This document shows, piece after piece, positions 47,970 to 61,532 of a DNA stretch of 64,000 nucleotides. The DNA is from Calcarisporiella thermophila CBS 279.70 (taxonomy: Eukaryota; Calcarisporiellomycota), in NCBI RefSeq assembly GCF_041956535.1, contig NW_027192213.1:366444-430443 (forward strand), in the 5' to 3' direction. The notes under the pieces are model-generated. The model was not told the DNA's origin. It did not search any database and worked only from the letters and a program-made list of their open reading frames with translations. The position numbers and the translations under genes are program-made. Position 1 is the stretch's first letter. Each line of letters opens with the position of its first letter.

Positions 47970-49626
47970 TTACTTCACCTTCAATAATCCAAATGAATTC
48001 ACACCCGATAATCCGAGAGAGCGTGCCCATACAACTGGTCCGAATTCCGTCCCATACAGTCGATACAGCTTGTCGCAAACTCCCAGAATCGCTAAATTTG
48101 CCAAATATCTTTCTGAGGAATATTGGGTCAGTACATTCACGTTACCGATATCAGATCCATCAAGCACTCCTTGCTCAACAACACGCGAAAGAGAGCTCAC
48201 GTCTCCTAGGCCTTGGTTGAGGCCTTGGCCTGCAAGCGGGTGGACAGTATGGGCTGCATCTCCCACTAAAGCAACTCTATCCGTGACATAGCGTTCAGAA
48301 TTGCGCATTTTAAGAGGGAAAGCAGCACGAGTCCCATCCTGAACCTGCGTGACAAGAGGAGGAAGAAGCTTTTTGGCATCCGGTGCAGAGAACTCAACAC
48401 TGGAACGCCAAGCATACTCCTCTTCAGTATTTATATTTGGAGCATGTGAGGTAAAGTATTTAATATCTGCCCAGCTGAGCCTGAAAGCAGCATTGACTAA
48501 ATGGCAGAAGTCGGCTGGTGGAAGGGAGCGAATCTTGGTTGCGATAGCAGGGGTCGTCGACCAAACGAGGGAAGAATAACCGTTTTTTAGCTAGAAGCAT
48601 GTATTCATAGAATTCAATAGTATTGAGTCAGCGGCAGTAGGGCGATTACAATGACTAGAGAACGTCCAAGATATTCTAAGCACTACTTACAGGTAACATA
48701 GCAATGGGGCCAGATGGCAGGAAGCGTTGCCACGCCGTATTATTTTCAACCATCGCATCCACCTGTAGTGTTGCCACCACGCCCATTGCATCATAATTCC
48801 ATCCGAGGGACTCGATCTGCGCAAAAGACCGTACGGGAGAATTTATCCCATCAGCACCGACTAGAAGCCTCGTCTTCAATTTTCGTCCACCTTCCAAATA
48901 TACATTTGGCCAGTCGATTCCTCCTGTATCTTCGCCTTCAGTCTCTAATTGAACTTTCTCAACTTTAGATCCTTCAATAATTTCTAAGCTTCCGCCCAAC
49001 TCTTCCAACCGCCGAATAGCAGCCCGTTGCATATTCAAGTTTTCGACCATCCATGCAATTGCACCATTACTTCCTGATACAAGTTGAGAATTGAAATGAA
49101 TATGTGCATTAGTCAGCCCGTCCCAGACGTGCATATGAGGGTAAGGCTGCACGCGATCCAAATCCAGCTTATTCCAAACGCCGATATCTTATAAATATTA
49201 TAGGAATGAGATAGAATTACAAATATTCCAAAGTTTTATTTTTACCTTGGAAAAGTTTAACAGACGCAGGTGTTAGTGAGCTTACGCGATTAGAATATTC
49301 ATTCGGGGAAGGTGTCCACGAGAGGTATTTAGATAGGGAGCCAGCTTCAAGGAGAGCAATTTTGAGGTTCTTCAAGGTCGGAGACGATGCTATAAATACA
49401 AAGAGATGGAGCATGATAGAACAAGCATCATGGAAACACTCGAAACTAACTTTTAATTACCTAACGCGCATGCAAGGGAAGTACCTACAATTCCACCCCC
49501 TACAATCACGATATCATAAAATTTATTCAAATTTCTTCGGTTTTCCCCATTGGCACTAGTTGATAGCTGAGCCAGTGGAAACAACTGGGTTATTTTTCTG
49601 GATATTCTATAGCTTCTAGCTAGCAT
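47970..49626 (-). CDS. COQ6: Ubiquinone biosynthesis FAD monooxygenase COQ6
   Basis: Flavin enzyme for C5 ring hydroxylation in coenzyme Q synthesis, peripheral to the inner mitochondrial membrane. Four exons on the minus strand (49626-49461, 49389-49246, 49187-48691, 48590-47970) give 475 aa, the normal length. N-terminus MLARSYRISRKITQLFPLAQ is a mitochondrial presequence. FAD-binding motifs: dinucleotide fold IVIVGGGIVGTSLACAL, the second LLVGADGINSPVRSF, and GDAAHTVHPLAGQGLNQGLGD. The segment SSLTPASVKLFQ and YPHMHVWDG are typical of COQ6. Introns are 71, 58 and 100 bp. It is divergent from CMC1 with about 120 bp between starts. Confidence 0.95.
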
Positions 49627-49743
49627 CGCAAGTCAAAGTGCAGAACCCTGCTGAAAAGAGTTGAAATATTTTGCATTTATTTCTCGCGGCGCAGTAGTGG
49701 CAAGCTGACCCTTTCCCTCTCGCCTCCCTATAAAACATACTTA

Positions 49744-50180
49744 ATGTCCCTTAAGAATCCATTTCACCGCAAAGCTTCTGAGGCCGTGCATGCTCTAACA
49801 CGAGCCGAGGAAGAAGCCTGTTTTAAACAGCTCAAACAAAATGCATTAGCTAATTGTGACTCTAAAATAAAAGGTATTAGCTAATTTACTTGTATTTATA
49901 TGATAGATATTCAGTGCTTATTTATTCTTATCAATGCCATTTAGATTTCGTTGAGTGCAGCAAAACGCATCAGTTAACTGTGGTATGGAAATGCCGAAAA
50001 CTTCACAAAGAGATGAATAAATGCCTAAATTCTTAGTAATATACTTCTATATATATGTTTCTCATTCCACTTTATTAATATATGTTTATTATTATCAGCA
50101 CCACGCAGGAGGAGCTAGACAAGCTAAAGCTTGAGAAAATTGCTCGGAAAAGACAACAAGCAGAGAAAGAGAATTCCTAA
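49744..50180 (+). CDS. CMC1: Cytochrome c oxidase assembly factor CMC1 (twin CX9C)
   Basis: Copper-linked assembly factor for complex IV in the mitochondrial intermembrane space, imported by Mia40. Three exons (49744-49873, 49945-50035, 50099-50180) give 100 aa. Two CX9C motifs are visible: CDSKIKDFVEC and CRKLHKEMNKC, spaced as in the Cmc1 family and followed by CLNSY, then a charged helix rich in Lys/Glu. The exon 2 donor (GTAATA) is preceded by TTA, so without splicing the frame would stop directly after CLNS. The product is short and easily missed. Divergent from COQ6. Confidence 0.9.
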
Positions 50181-50420
50181 TCAAGCAACTAACGATTTCT
50201 CTATAAGTTATTCTCTTATTTTCCTTTTATATAGTCAATTTTTTTTTTCATTTCGCTTTACCTAAACCCAACCACCTCTGAAACAAATAAAGTCAATAGG
50301 TATATATTTATAATACAACCAGTATCTACACTCTATATAAAATAAGCAGATCTTCTCTTTTAAACTATGGAACTTCACCATATTATAAGGGGAGAGCACA
50401 TTCCATTATTTCATTACTAC

Positions 50421-53264
<2,844 letters not shown>

Positions 53265-53754
53265 GGACTTATTGATGTGAAATAGGAAAATCAACGGGGA
53301 AATAACTAAATCTACCTTCGTATTGTTCTGGAGAAGTATTTTTGAAAAAGGCTTCGGCAGTAGAATCTCTAAAGAGCGATAGAGCCGTAAGATCGCCATC
53401 GTCCATGCTTGCTCTATTTTTCGCGCTTCTCTGGTGTTACAAAAGTTGGTCATTTTAGGAGAAAGCGTGACGGTTTTAATTACCGGCTGTAAAGGATTGA
53501 TTTGAGGCTTAGAGGATATATTACTTCAATTCATGATTTATTCCTATATTTTTCTAGTATACATAATGATAATTTTTTTAAAAAGATTTCAGAATTATAT
53601 TTTTCAGTTTTAATATATTTGATAGCTATAGAGATACATAATCTTAATTGAATTGTGGATACTACTTCAAAATTATTGTATGGTGCTCACACTCGTTTAA
53701 ATATGACCATGAATATTAGAAAGAAAAAAATGTCACAATTATACTCCATATATT

Positions 53755-55614
53755 TTAGATTCGATGAACACGCACCCATAAAGGTCGTCGCATCGGAAGA
53801 GTGACAGAAGTCGCATAAAGCGGTTCTGTTGCTAGCTTTTCTTGTTCAATAAATTTTGGCGATAACTCAAAGCGGAATCGTGGAATCAATACAGAGGTCA
53901 TCGTAAGGGATTCTAGTGTTGCAAAAGTCTGTCCCAGACAAATCCTTGGACCCCCGTTAAAAACATTAAACTATTAACGCAACTAAGTATTTACTAATGT
54001 TCTTATTATCATTTGAAATATATACCAAACCTTATATTGAGATTCTTTTTTTACCCCCACGATTTCCCCTTTCTCATCTTTTTGTAGCCAACGCTCAGGG
54101 TTGAATTCTTCCGCATCCTCCCCCCATACCTCCTTATCTCTTCCAATCACGTATGAAGAATAATGAACCCAATCGCCTTTGCGGACAATTACACCACTTG
54201 GAAGAACATCATCGCAAGCCACGGTTTTTGTAGACTTTGGGACTGGAGGGTAGAGTCGCAAAGTCTCATAAAAAACGGCCATACAATAGTGTAGGGCTTT
54301 TATATTCTCATACGTAATATCACCAAAATGAGAAAGTTCATCCCGAATCCGTGCTTGGATTTCAGACCGTTGCATTAGCATCAAGTATTGCCAAGAAAGC
54401 TGTTGAGCTGTTGTGTCACGACCTATATTTGAGATTTTGTAAATTAATAAAATTATCATCCTTCTTGCTTGTAAGCATGTGTTATCTTATACCAGCAATC
54501 ATAAAATTTAAGATAGCGTCGCGCAATTCTACATCAGTAAGTTGGCTGCCGTCTTCGTGTCGGTAGTCTAGGAAAAAGTCCATAAGATCTTTTTGATTAC
54601 TATCGAACCCTTCCGCTCTCTCTTGACGACGCTTCTCAAGAGCATTATACGCATACTCGTCGAGAATCTTAATTGCGCTGCGGAATTTATGACCCTCGCC
54701 AGTGAGAAACTCAGTTACCCTTAATAATCAGGGTTAAGGATTAGACAGAGATGAGAAGTAAAACAGCTTCTTGTTACCAGAAAAATGGGTTGCGAAATCG
54801 CTTATCAATCACAGTTTGTACGTAGTCAAAGGCAGCAGCGAAAGGTACGGGAGCACTGGCATCTTCAAGGCAGTTAAAATGTTTTCCGAATGAAATTCTA
54901 CCAAAAGTGTCCAAAGTGAATCGAAAAAATAGATTTTGGAGATCGACATCCTCTCCTGAATCGGCTGCCCTTTCAATAATTGAGGCTACTCGGATAGCTT
55001 CCTCACGAAATACACCTTCGATCAGCTCACGAAATCGTTTGACGTTGAATATATTACTAGCCTACATGACAGTGGAGAAAAACACATATAAGCATCAGTA
55101 CGTCGATTACATCCTCCTTGAAATTAATTACTGTTTTGCGCTGCAGTCTCCATTTTTCTCCATTTGTGTTAAATATGCCATCTCCCAGTACTTCCCTTGC
55201 AATATTTTGCGTATGAGGTCCTTTGTAGAAATTATCGAAATGAGTGCGCTGTATGTACTCAATACTCGCCGGATCATGTGTGAAGATAATCCGTGGGGCG
55301 AAAGGTAGAGTAGCTGTATGCCATTTCCCATACTGAGCTCGCCATTGCAGAAATAGATCTAGAATTCGATTGGTATATTGCTTAAATGTGAGAGCGCTTC
55401 CTAGAAGAGGATATTCTTTAGGGCCAGGAAGAGATGAAATAGAACGAACACCAAATGCGCGTTTGCGGTGTTTGAAGAGGATGAATGCTATCGTCGCAAA
55501 ATAAGGATTCACGTGCTGCAAAGTGGTGGTAAGTGCCAACGGGAGAATATTCAAAACAGCTGGCACACGCAGTATTAACATAGATATTAATACAACTGCT
55601 GCAGACATCGCCAT
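53755..55614 (-). CDS. Cytochrome P450 monooxygenase, fatty-acid-hydroxylase-like (copy 1)
   Basis: ER-anchored haem monooxygenase. Five exons on the minus strand (55614-55132, 55061-54778, 54719-54493, 54422-54031, 53970-53755) give 533 aa. Seen: an N-terminal hydrophobic anchor, SLPGPKEYPLLGS hinge, KWRLQRKTASNIF (C-helix WxxxR), I-helix AGRDTTAQQLSW, K-helix ETLR, FNPERW, and the haem loop FNGGPRICLGQ with the thiolate Cys at about 473. The pattern (KGD, IGRDKEVWGEDAEEF, FxGGPRICLG) is like the CYP4/CYP86/CYP704 group acting on fatty acids; the substrate is inferred only. An upstream in-frame ATG at 55767 would add 51 residues; the chosen start gives an N-terminus like that of copy 2. The paralogue lies at 61.5 kb in opposite orientation. 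Confidence 0.88.
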
Positions 55615-56722
55615 TGTAACACGCAAAGGAGGTTTGCCTAGTTCCACGAAGAAAGATAAATCCAGGGGAAGAGAAAAAAGATTTCCAGCGTGAGGAGAAA
55701 TATATAAGAAGTGACTATTACTCAGACCCCCGTTTAAAGCAATGGCGGCCATATATAATGCAATCACAGGACTCTATTAGTATAACCGGGCAAACCTTAT
55801 GATTCAGTCTAGCCATATTAGAACAATTACCTACAATAGGGAGCGACAAACAATTATATTTATTTTGTTGCCCCTATTTTCATGAAGATGTGCTATTAGC
55901 TTTGCGATATAATATGTAAAAAAATTTTCCATCCTAGCGTTGTGGCCCAAGATTGATCTAGATATTAAAATATAAGAGAAGCACTTGAAAAATATTCTGG
56001 AGTTTAAATCCAAGGAGTATAAGCTTATGCGCCAATTAGCCTAAGCGAGGGAAATGAGTAATTTCTATACATCATTAGTTCTTACTACCAAACTAACAAT
56101 TCATATACACAATATCTCATGATTGAATGTGAAAAAAAGGAAGCTAGGTAACTCAATTCGGAAAACGAAACCCAACAATCGACTAGTTTGCTTAGCACTA
56201 CCTGTAAGCACATAAATTAACTATGTACAAATTCATTGTAAATACTAAGGCGTCACTCAGTTCAGAACGAATAAACTTTTTAGTGATTTTCACACAAAAA
56301 TAAGAGGGTAAATTCTAAATTTCAGGGAGTTGATAACCGAAATTTAGTGGATCTGATGGCCGTTTATTAGTGTCTAGTCTCGCAGCTCCAAGCGCAAGGT
56401 ATATAATTCGTAGTAAATCCGATTACACTTGAAATGGTAATCCAATGTAAAATTTGTATGCGTTTTGTGGATAACACCACCTACCACGTTCAATTTGGAT
56501 CCCTCTGAAAGCTCTGATAAATTTTCGCCTTTTTATTTAAAACTCAAAAATAGGTGTAAGTGAAAAAAAACAAAGAATAATCACTAAAAAAAGCAATTTA
56601 CTCCCCCACTCACACTCCACTCACAAAAGTATGTATATATTGTATTTTTTTTGAAAAAATGACTATGAATACTTTTATTACTTACTCCATACAGTCATTC
56701 GTCAGACCTCCAATTTATGATG
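55615..56722. other. AT-rich intergenic region between P450 and SR protein
   Basis: About 1.1 kb, clearly richer in A/T than the left half of the window. No ORF or RNA gene is supported. Confidence 0.5.
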
Positions 56723-57442
56723 TTAATCACGGCGAGGGGACATGTCACGCCTAGGCGAATCGCGACGAGGAGACAAGTCACGGTCCTTACGAGGTGATTT
56801 GCTGCGAGAACGAGAATTCGAACGCGAGCGGCTACGTGGTGACCGTGGCGAACGCGAACGGCGTCTTTCCCTATCCCTATCGCGTTCCCTGTCTCGATCT
56901 CTGTGGCGGTCTCTATCCCTCTCTCCACCGGCATGGTTCGGGGGATTGCGACAATCCCGCGCCTGGTGACCCGTTTCCCCGCAAGTGAAGCACCGTTTTT
57001 CCTCATAACGCTTCGATCTCTCTCCCTCGCCCATAGGTTCCGGACAATCGCGCATCCAGTGGCCCGATTTCCCGCAGTTGAAGCACTGATCCCCTCGGCC
57101 TGCACCCGGTGGTGGTCTATCGTATCCCCCGCGCCCAGCACGTTTCGGAAAACGTGTTGTCTCCACACGAATGCGCTCTCCCTCCAGTTTATACCCGTCC
57201 AGTCCACGAATAGCATCATCGGCATCACGGTCATCATCGAACTCCACAAATGCGAAATCGGTCTTCATCTCAAGCTGGCGGATGTGCCCGTACTTGGAAA
57301 AAAGGTCTTCAATATCTCGCTCACGAACATAGCGGCTAAGATTTCCGACAAACAGGCGTCGGCTATTTGACCGGCGTTCGGAACGATCGTACCGATCATA
57401 GCGATCATAACGATCATCGCGGTAATCGCGATAGCGCGACAT
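56723..57442 (-). CDS. SR splicing factor with one RRM and two CCHC zinc knuckles (RS2Z-like)
   Basis: Pre-mRNA splicing regulator. Unspliced CDS of 239 aa. Order: Arg/Asp/Tyr-rich N-terminus (1-28), RRM (about 29-97) with RNP2 RLFVGNL and RNP1 region DFAFVEFDD, then two CX2CX4HX4C zinc knuckles (C120-C133 and C151-C164: CFNCGKSGHWMRDC and CFTCGETGHQARDC), then a long Arg/Ser/Asp repeat tail. RRM plus one knuckle is found in animal SRSF7; RRM plus two knuckles is the plant RS2Z layout. An upstream ATG in the same frame (57466) is possible, but MSRYRDYRDD is a better start. The RS tail is encoded by repetitive sequence, so frame-shadow ORFs are seen on the other strand. Confidence 0.85.
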   Translation of the reverse strand: MSRYRDYRDDRYDRYDRYDRSERRSNSRRLFVGNLSRYVRERDIEDLFSKYGHIRQLEMKTDFAFVEFDDDRDADDAIRGLDGYKLEGERIRVETTRFPKRAGRGGYDRPPPGAGRGDQCFNCGKSGHWMRDCPEPMGEGERSKRYEEKRCFTCGETGHQARDCRNPPNHAGGERDRDRHRDRDRERDRDRERRRSRSPRSPRSRSRSNSRSRSKSPRKDRDLSPRRDSPRRDMSPRRD

Positions 57443-58921
57443 GACTAGCAAACAACACAAAAACAATAAATCAAGTCCCTAATAAAGGCAACATTTAACC
57501 AAAGAAATTAGATCACATATAGATTAGGATATTTAAATATTGTTATAAAAATAAATACACCTACCTCCTTGGAACCTTGTACTGATCAATCAAAGGAGAA
57601 AACGAAACAAAAAACGCGAAATCAGTTTACACTATGACGTCACATGTGTGACTTCATATACAAATTTTTAGTTGAATGATTCTGAAAAGTAATCTAAGAC
57701 AGCTGGGTGTCCACAAGTTTTGGAGGACCAATTTGCATATATATAGGGGCGAAATGGACAACATGTTTTACACACATATATATAACCAAATAACTCCTGA
57801 AAGAAGGTGAAACGTAAAAAGAGGTGCTTTTGTTAAAAATTATTGACCTTCTAGTATGGTTCACTTGCTATTCTTGTTAAAATATTCTACTTGAAATCCT
57901 TAGAGCATTTATTATCTGCAATACTTAAAGGATTATTGTGCAAGTAATGAAGCAAAATTATAATACCATCAGGGCTTCCAAATATTTATGTATAAAACCA
58001 CCATCTCACCTTACTCTTTTAGTATCAACTATGTTGATTTTTATCAAATAATAGTACCTAGTGGTTGCAAAGCCAATTCACAAAAAACTTATCATCTAGT
58101 GTTTGGGCTCTCTAAAAAAGGAGAGTTTACTGGTAAGTTTGGAGCGCGCATGGGTATTAGTAGAATAGTCGCTAGAAATTATTAAAAATTGGGATCTACC
58201 AATGTATTGTTCTATTAGGCTAAACTATGAATTTCCACACATTAAGAGAAAAGGAGAACATGTTAAAAAGGTATTATATGGGCATTGCTCTTACTCTGCT
58301 GATGTGTAATATTTTGTTAAGAAAAGTTTAATAAGTGCGGATCAGCCAAAGCGATAAAAAGAGCACTCAGAAGCTCTTGAAGGAAGCTCCCATCAAATCC
58401 AAAGAGAACGCTAGAACTTCAGCGAAATTATAGTGAACGTCTCGGTTAGATTACGAAACTATAGTAATAAGTAAGTGCAATTAAGAGAAAAGGAATAAGA
58501 CTAAAAATAGTTTGCCGTATTATCAGAATTATAAATAGGATTGAATGGTATTTTTTGATAGAATTGAATAGATTTTTTTATAGTGCACTTGCTGTTATAA
58601 ATTAAATATTTTTATTAAACTTAAAATTAAAAAAAATATGAAGTTATAAGACAGAGTAGAGTCGAAACTGCCCAGTAAATGCTCTTGGCAAGCCTCATTG
58701 TAAAATGAAACTTTTGTTACTGCAAATAGAAAAACGTCGTTTATATATTTAAATATATATAAGGAAAAAAAATTAGAATACGAGTGGTAGGGTATTCGGC
58801 ATAGTCATATTGGAGCCAAGTGTTTTGAATGAAAGATATTTCGTCTTCTTGGACTTCTATCCAACTTCCCTTACACCCAAGCTCTTGGAAATCTTCTTTT
58901 TTATAATTTATGGACGTTAAA
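57443..58921. other. AT-rich region left of the retroposon cluster
   Basis: About 1.5 kb. Short ORFs at 57988-58185 (plus) and 58741-58950 (minus) have no recognised motif; the second runs into a retroposon tail, so any gene there would be interrupted. A TA-rich run repeats near 57736-57783. Confidence 0.4.
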
Positions 58922-58931
58922 AGTATTTCAA

Positions 58932-59288
58932 TTTTTTTTTGATCAATCAACGGAGACTTTTATTAGTTTCCGTAGCTTACAAGAGTTTAATGATTACAAT
59001 GAAAAAAGGAAGGGGGGAATAAAGGGGTGGGGATATAGTTAGGTGGAAAGGTGGAACTTGGATTTTGACAATTTATGTTAGCCCAGAAAGGGAGAGAAAA
59101 GAAGAAAGCAAGGAAACGCAAGGGGATAAGAACATAGAGAAGGTGATAAACGTGGAGTAAGGGAATAAAGGGTAGATTAGATGTAAATAGTGATCGGGTA
59201 TTTGGTGAGAAATATGAAGTAAAGAGGAGGGGAGAAGGTAAAGAGTGGATAGGGAGAGAGGAAGAGTTGCTTCGTCACTTCATTGAAG
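58932..59288 (-). mobile_element. Short retroposon B (poly-A tailed, minus orientation)
   Basis: Begins on the plus strand with a T run (58932-58940), that is, a poly-A tail on the minus strand, preceded in that strand by AATAAA and the motif GTTGATTGATC. A 10-bp target duplication, AGTATTTCAA, flanks it: left copy 58922-58931; the right copy starts at 59289 but is split by element A after 8 bases and finishes at 59769-59778. No tRNA-like head or ORF is seen, so it may be a 5'-truncated LINE copy or a SINE. The body is purine-rich on the plus strand. Confidence 0.7.
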
Positions 59289-59776
59289 AGTATTTCTTTT
59301 TTTTTTTTTAACAAAGGACCTTTATTGAAAAGTATCCTATCCTGTTAAAAAGGTAGGGTAGCTTCTACGTCAAAATCACCCAGGTGATGCTCCTGGCCTA
59401 CCTTGTAGAATTTGGAGGATAGAAGGAAAAAGAAAGAAAGGAAGAAAAGGGTTTAAGTGTAAGAGGAAGAGAGAAAAGGTGATGAGGAGAGAGCTAGGAA
59501 AGTATGGAAACAGCTATTAGCTTAATAAAGAAGGGGATAAGAATAACTGTAAGAGGGAGGGATAAAAAGTTGTGTGCAATGGTATTAAGATAGGCCGCTT
59601 ATGTACATGAAAGAATGAAGAGAAGGGAAGGATTGAAAAAGTAAAAGAAGGAAGAGGAAAGGAGAAAAAAAAGGAAAGGTAGGGAGAAGAACGATAGAGG
59701 AGATGGTATTAATATACAGCGGTGAAGGGTTGGGTGCAGTTCTCAAGCCGGAGTTTGGACCATTGAAGAGTATTTC
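59281..59776 (-). mobile_element. Short retroposon A with 16-bp target duplications, inserted at the end of B
   Basis: The 16-mer CATTGAAGAGTATTTC occurs at 59281-59296 and again at 59761-59776. Between them is a 464-bp element (59297-59760) that starts on the plus strand with 13 T, i.e. a poly-A tail on the minus strand, preceded by AATAAA. The duplicated 16-mer includes the last 8 bases of element B and the first 8 of B's own target duplication, so A landed after B. No coding capacity; a non-autonomous or truncated retroposon is inferred. Confidence 0.8.
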
Positions 59777-60184
59777 AATAATACATTACAGCTGCGCCAC
59801 ATGCTCCATTAGTTAGGTTATATCTGAAATCGAATTTTGTTGCGTCGTATAATAGACTAATAAGGTCTATCCTGACAATCCTCTAGCTATCCCTAAGCTC
59901 TTGATTGTCCTTCCGTAAACACTTCAGAAGGCTAATAAACGACACAAAGTGGATTGTAAAGTAATCCGGTTCTATCCCAAAACAAAAATAGCACTCTTTT
60001 ATTGTAAACAAAGATGTTTCCCTTTTATACTAAAGATAACGTACCACAAACATAAATGTAAACAAGATAATAAAAATATAATGAGGTAATCAAGGAAAAA
60101 TATGTTAACCGTAACCGTAACCGTAAGATAATAAATATATTAATAAAACCATCCCAAGAACTTATAGAAGTATAAAAGAAAAAC
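59777..60184. other. AT-rich spacer between retroposons
   Basis: No supported gene. The minus strand contains a short open stretch (about 59779-59890) that ends ACGAAVMYY then stop, but no further exons could be linked to it. A threefold CCGTAA hexamer lies at about 60106-60125. Confidence 0.4.
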
Positions 60185-60549
60185 AAGCCTCCAATTTTTT
60201 TTTTTTTGATAAATCAATGAAAACTTTTTATTTAATTTCCATATATTACATGAAGTTAATGTCAATGGACTTAACATGACGAGATATAGGTCCTTGATAG
60301 AAAGGCGTTCAATCGATATGCGTGTATGTAGTTGTCGTCAATAGCCTGTACGTGAAACCGATGTAATCTTTGTACTTATCGTAGGAGCGATCTTTTCAAT
60401 AATGTAGACTCAATTTCTGATCAAGTGGACAGCAGTCACAAACTAAAGGTAAGTGCTGGTGGGGGAAGTGGGGTTCGAACCCACGCCGTTCTCGTCGGCA
60501 TACCAGGGATAGTCCACTACACTAACCCTCCCCCTCTATAAGCCTCCAA
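60185..60549 (-). mobile_element. tRNA-headed SINE with 10-bp target duplications
   Basis: On the minus strand the element (60539-60195) starts with a 75-nt tRNA-like head (60534-60460) that has a 7-bp acceptor-like pairing (GGGGGAG with TTCCCCC), an exact Pol III A box (TAGTGTAGTGG) and an exact B box (GGTTCGAACCC) in a 5-bp T stem, followed by a tRNA-unrelated body and a tail with AATAAA, GTTTTCATTGATTTATC and 13 A. It is flanked by AAGCCTCCAA at 60185-60194 and 60540-60549, a target-site duplication. The anticodon arm does not fold normally, as expected for a SINE head rather than a working tRNA. Element length is about 345 bp. Confidence 0.85.
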
Positions 60550-60617
60550 AGCCACCTTTCCTCCTACTGCGCCACAATTCCATATTGTGCCAAATCGCCT
60601 CACAACAATTTCAGCGA

Positions 60618-60691
60618 GTTTTCGTGGTGTAGTTGGTTATCACGTACGCCTCACACGCGTAAGGTCTCCGGTTCGAACCCGGACGAAAACA
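60618..60691 (+). tRNA. tRNA-Val (anticodon CAC)
   Basis: Full cloverleaf: 7-bp acceptor stem GTTTTCG/CGAAAAC, D arm with GTGTAGTTGGTTATCAC, anticodon loop CTCACAC giving CAC, T arm with GGTTCGAACCC, discriminator A. No intron. A T-run follows at 60694. Identical to the minus-strand copy at 63803-63876. Confidence 0.95.
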
Positions 60692-61532
60692 TATTTTATC
60701 GTTTTATGTGAAGTAATTATTTTTCTTGTATTTTATTTTTTTTTAGCTTTTTTTTAACTTTACAGTTATAGTTTTAATAAGAAATATATAAAATTTCTTT
60801 TCATGCGAAAATTATACATATGTTTGATGATACATTAAATATGATCTATTACAACATTTAATTAATGAGCAAATTAAACAACACGTTTATAATTGTGATA
60901 TATAAGTATGTAAGAAATTAATTTGTGAAATAATATTCTCAAATTCATTTATCTGCAAATTCATCCTAGGCTTTTCATAGGATAGAATAGCTTTTTAATT
61001 TGTAAGAGAAACTGAAAGAATAAGATAGCTGTGAGCAATACAAAACCAGCGGATCATGTAATAAATAAACTATTTCTTGCTTACATCATATCCAAAATTG
61101 GATAATACCATGAGCAAATCATTAATCTATGTTGCAGTGCACTGCAGCAAGCTTCATTGCGTCAAATGATACCGTTTTTCCAGGCCCTTTTGAACGAATA
61201 TTACTCACATTAGATCTGACCGAGCAAAGCTGGCACCGAAGAAAATGTCTGATTAAAGCAAGCTTTTTTTTTTTGTTTAGTTCAGCATATTGAAATCAAA
61301 GCTTTAATATACCTCGAAACAGCAATATGTTATCTCCTTAAAAAACACAGACGTTCCATTCTATTTACTTTTTTCGCATTTTTTGTTAATTTTCAGACCT
61401 TTCTCTCCTTATTTTTACAACGAGTAAGAAACCGTTATACAGCCCATCAAATTTTTTTGGGCGTATCCTTTCCATTCCTTTAAATTTTTCTAAAGAATTA
61501 TATTCCCTATTTCCATCATATTCGTCTTCTTC
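60692..61532. other. AT-rich flank between tRNA-Val and P450 copy 2
   Basis: About 840 bp, AT-rich with T runs; probable P450 promoter. No gene is seen. Confidence 0.5.

Noticed and set aside
57583-57598. Retroposon tail remnant near the SR gene
   Set aside because: The 16 bases resemble the tail motif of element B in 15 positions, but there is no poly-T run or duplication, so it is probably chance.
59779-59890. C-terminal exon of an unknown gene ending ACGAAVMYY
   Set aside because: Short open stretch after a possible acceptor, but no upstream exon or family could be linked to it.
60106-60125. Telomere-like repeat
   Set aside because: Three copies of CCGTAA are a short microsatellite and differ from the usual TTAGGG type.
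60460-60534. A functional tRNA gene
   Set aside because: Acceptor and T arms pair and both Pol III boxes are intact, but no 5-bp anticodon stem with a normal loop forms, and the sequence is the head of an element with a poly-A tail and target duplications.
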